A stretch of DNA of 6,986 nucleotides from Betaproteobacteria bacterium. GTDB lineage: Bacteria > Pseudomonadota > Gammaproteobacteria > Burkholderiales > SG8-39. Position numbers and translations under genes: made by a program. The stretch is from NCBI GenBank assembly GCA_005888925.1, contig VBCP01000170.1:1-6986 (forward strand). Reading direction: 5' to 3'. Every line of letters begins with the position of its first letter. The first letter of the stretch is position 1. Positions 6,134-6,986 of this stretch are shown piece by piece. The notes under the pieces were generated by a model. It was given only the letters and a program-made list of their open reading frames with translations, did no database searches and had not been told where the DNA came from.

Positions 6134-6986
6134 GTTCGGCGCAGCGCTTCCATTGGCGTCATGCGTGCCGCCCTCAGCGCCGGCAGCACGCCGCCAAGCA
6201 CGAGTACCGGGGCGAGCAGTCCTATGGCAAATAAATAGGTACGAGGATTGAGCACTGGCTTGAGATGCGGATCCATTCCGATCAGCGCCTCCAAGTTGTC
6301 TCCGCCGACGATGCGCACGTCGATGCCACCAAGGTGGCTGACGAGGGTTGCCGCGCCCGCGCCGGCCGCGAGTCCCGCCAGCACGGCAATTGCACCGATG
6401 AACAGCGTTTCCAGCGCCACCAGTGCGACGATCCGGCGCGGCGTTAAACCAATCGCCGCGAACACCCCGAACTCGCGCGTCCGTCCGAGCAAGCCCAGCA
6501 GCTGGATCGCCGCCACGCCCGCCCCCACGACGACGTAGAGGACCAGCAACACCACGTTGATGCTGCCGTACTGGAAGCTGACCATACCCTTCATAAACGG
6601 CGAGACCTCGTGCCAGGCGCGCACGCGGTAGACCGCCGGATCGAGGCTTGCACGCATGCGCGCGGCCACGGCGTCTGCGCGCTCGTTGGCAATCGCCTTC
6701 ACTATCACTTTTGCGGCACCCTGGCGGCCGCTGAAGCGCTGCGCAAGCGGCAGCGCCACCACGGCAAGGTGCGCGTCGAGGTCCTCCGAGCCGGTTCGCA
6801 CGATACCGCGGACACGAAGCCTGGCGCCGACGGTCTGCTGCCGGTCATCCGTGTACAGAACGTCGAGCCAGTCGCCGAGCTTGAGGGACAGGCGCTGCGC
6901 CAGCAGAGGGCCGATTGCCACGCCGACGGCATCCCCGGCCGCGGGCAGCGCGCCTTCGATGACGAGCGAGGGAAAGCTGCTGGCGT
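6130..6986 (-). CDS. FtsX/MacB/LolCE-type ABC transporter permease, C-terminal part (5' end outside window)
   Basis: These are the last 284 residues of a permease of the MacB/LolC-type ABC family, which moves lipids, lipoproteins or drugs out of the inner membrane using an ATPase partner. The fragment opens with part of the periplasmic domain (about residues 1-135). Three membrane helices follow at roughly 141-167, 185-216 and 249-273. Between the first two is the charged cytoplasmic coupling loop GRTREFGVFAAIGLTPRRI, typical of FtsX domains. The end PALRAARMTPMEALRRT is a common C-terminus of the family. The frame is open to the right edge, so the GTG at 6921 is internal. The first helix and the signal region are outside the window. 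The stop overlaps the ATPase start by an ATGA. The cargo is unknown; the operon suggests a lipid-like product, as inference. The permease itself shows no damage. Confidence 0.87.
   Translation of the reverse strand, partial: ASSFPSLVIEGALPAAGDAVGVAIGPLLAQRLSLKLGDWLDVLYTDDRQQTVGARLRVRGIVRTGSEDLDAHLAVVALPLAQRFSGRQGAAKVIVKAIANERADAVAARMRASLDPAVYRVRAWHEVSPFMKGMVSFQYGSINVVLLVLYVVVGAGVAAIQLLGLLGRTREFGVFAAIGLTPRRIVALVALETLFIGAIAVLAGLAAGAGAATLVSHLGGIDVRIVGGDNLEALIGMDPHLKPVLNPRTYLFAIGLLAPVLVLGGVLPALRAARMTPMEALRRT

Noticed and set aside
6130..6921. GTG at 6921 as the true start of the permease
   Set aside because: The frame stays open to 6986 with family-like periplasmic sequence (LVIEGALP), so the gene begins outside the window.

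Overview
The window looks like chromosome of a GC-rich proteobacterium, most likely a betaproteobacterium. The evidence is the uniformly high GC, strong GC bias at third codon positions, PaaK/BadH-type aromatic and alicyclic acid genes, and Lol/MacB-type export genes. The assignment rests on gene content only, because there is no rRNA, tRNA or other marker here. Coding density is essentially complete: no intergenic gap reaches 300 bases, and consecutive genes overlap or touch almost everywhere.

Left block (2-1314, plus strand). This holds the 3' end of a phenylacetate-CoA ligase-type gene (paaK-like). It is translationally coupled by an ATGA overlap to a short-chain dehydrogenase closely resembling BadH, the 2-hydroxycyclohexanecarboxyl-CoA dehydrogenase. 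Together they suggest CoA activation and beta-oxidation-like breakdown of a ring carboxylic acid.

Right block (1301-6986, minus strand, read right to left). This is one tight operon: a FtsX/MacB/LolCE-type permease (cut by the window edge), its LolD/MacB-type ATPase, a three-histidine-box membrane fatty acid desaturase, an OleC-like adenylate-forming enzyme (beta-lactone synthetase family), an OleD-like NAD(P)-dependent reductase/epimerase, and an MBL-fold hydrolase. Four of the junctions are 4-bp ATGA overlaps and the last is an 8-bp overlap. The set suggests synthesis and export of a lipid-like, possibly beta-lactone or olefin-type, product. No OleA-type condensing enzyme and no OleB are in view.

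Two genes of this operon are damaged. The ATPase has lost roughly 20 residues between the Q-loop and the signature motif and changes reading frame at the same point, so no single frame encodes a whole protein. The MBL gene has lost its 3' part and is fused in frame to the last 41 codons of a LuxR-type helix-turn-helix regulator; this chimeric end overlaps the convergent badH-like gene by 14 bp. Either the operon is decaying through small deletions or the source sequence carries assembly errors at these two points. I see no CRISPR array, RNA gene, insertion sequence or convincing terminator.
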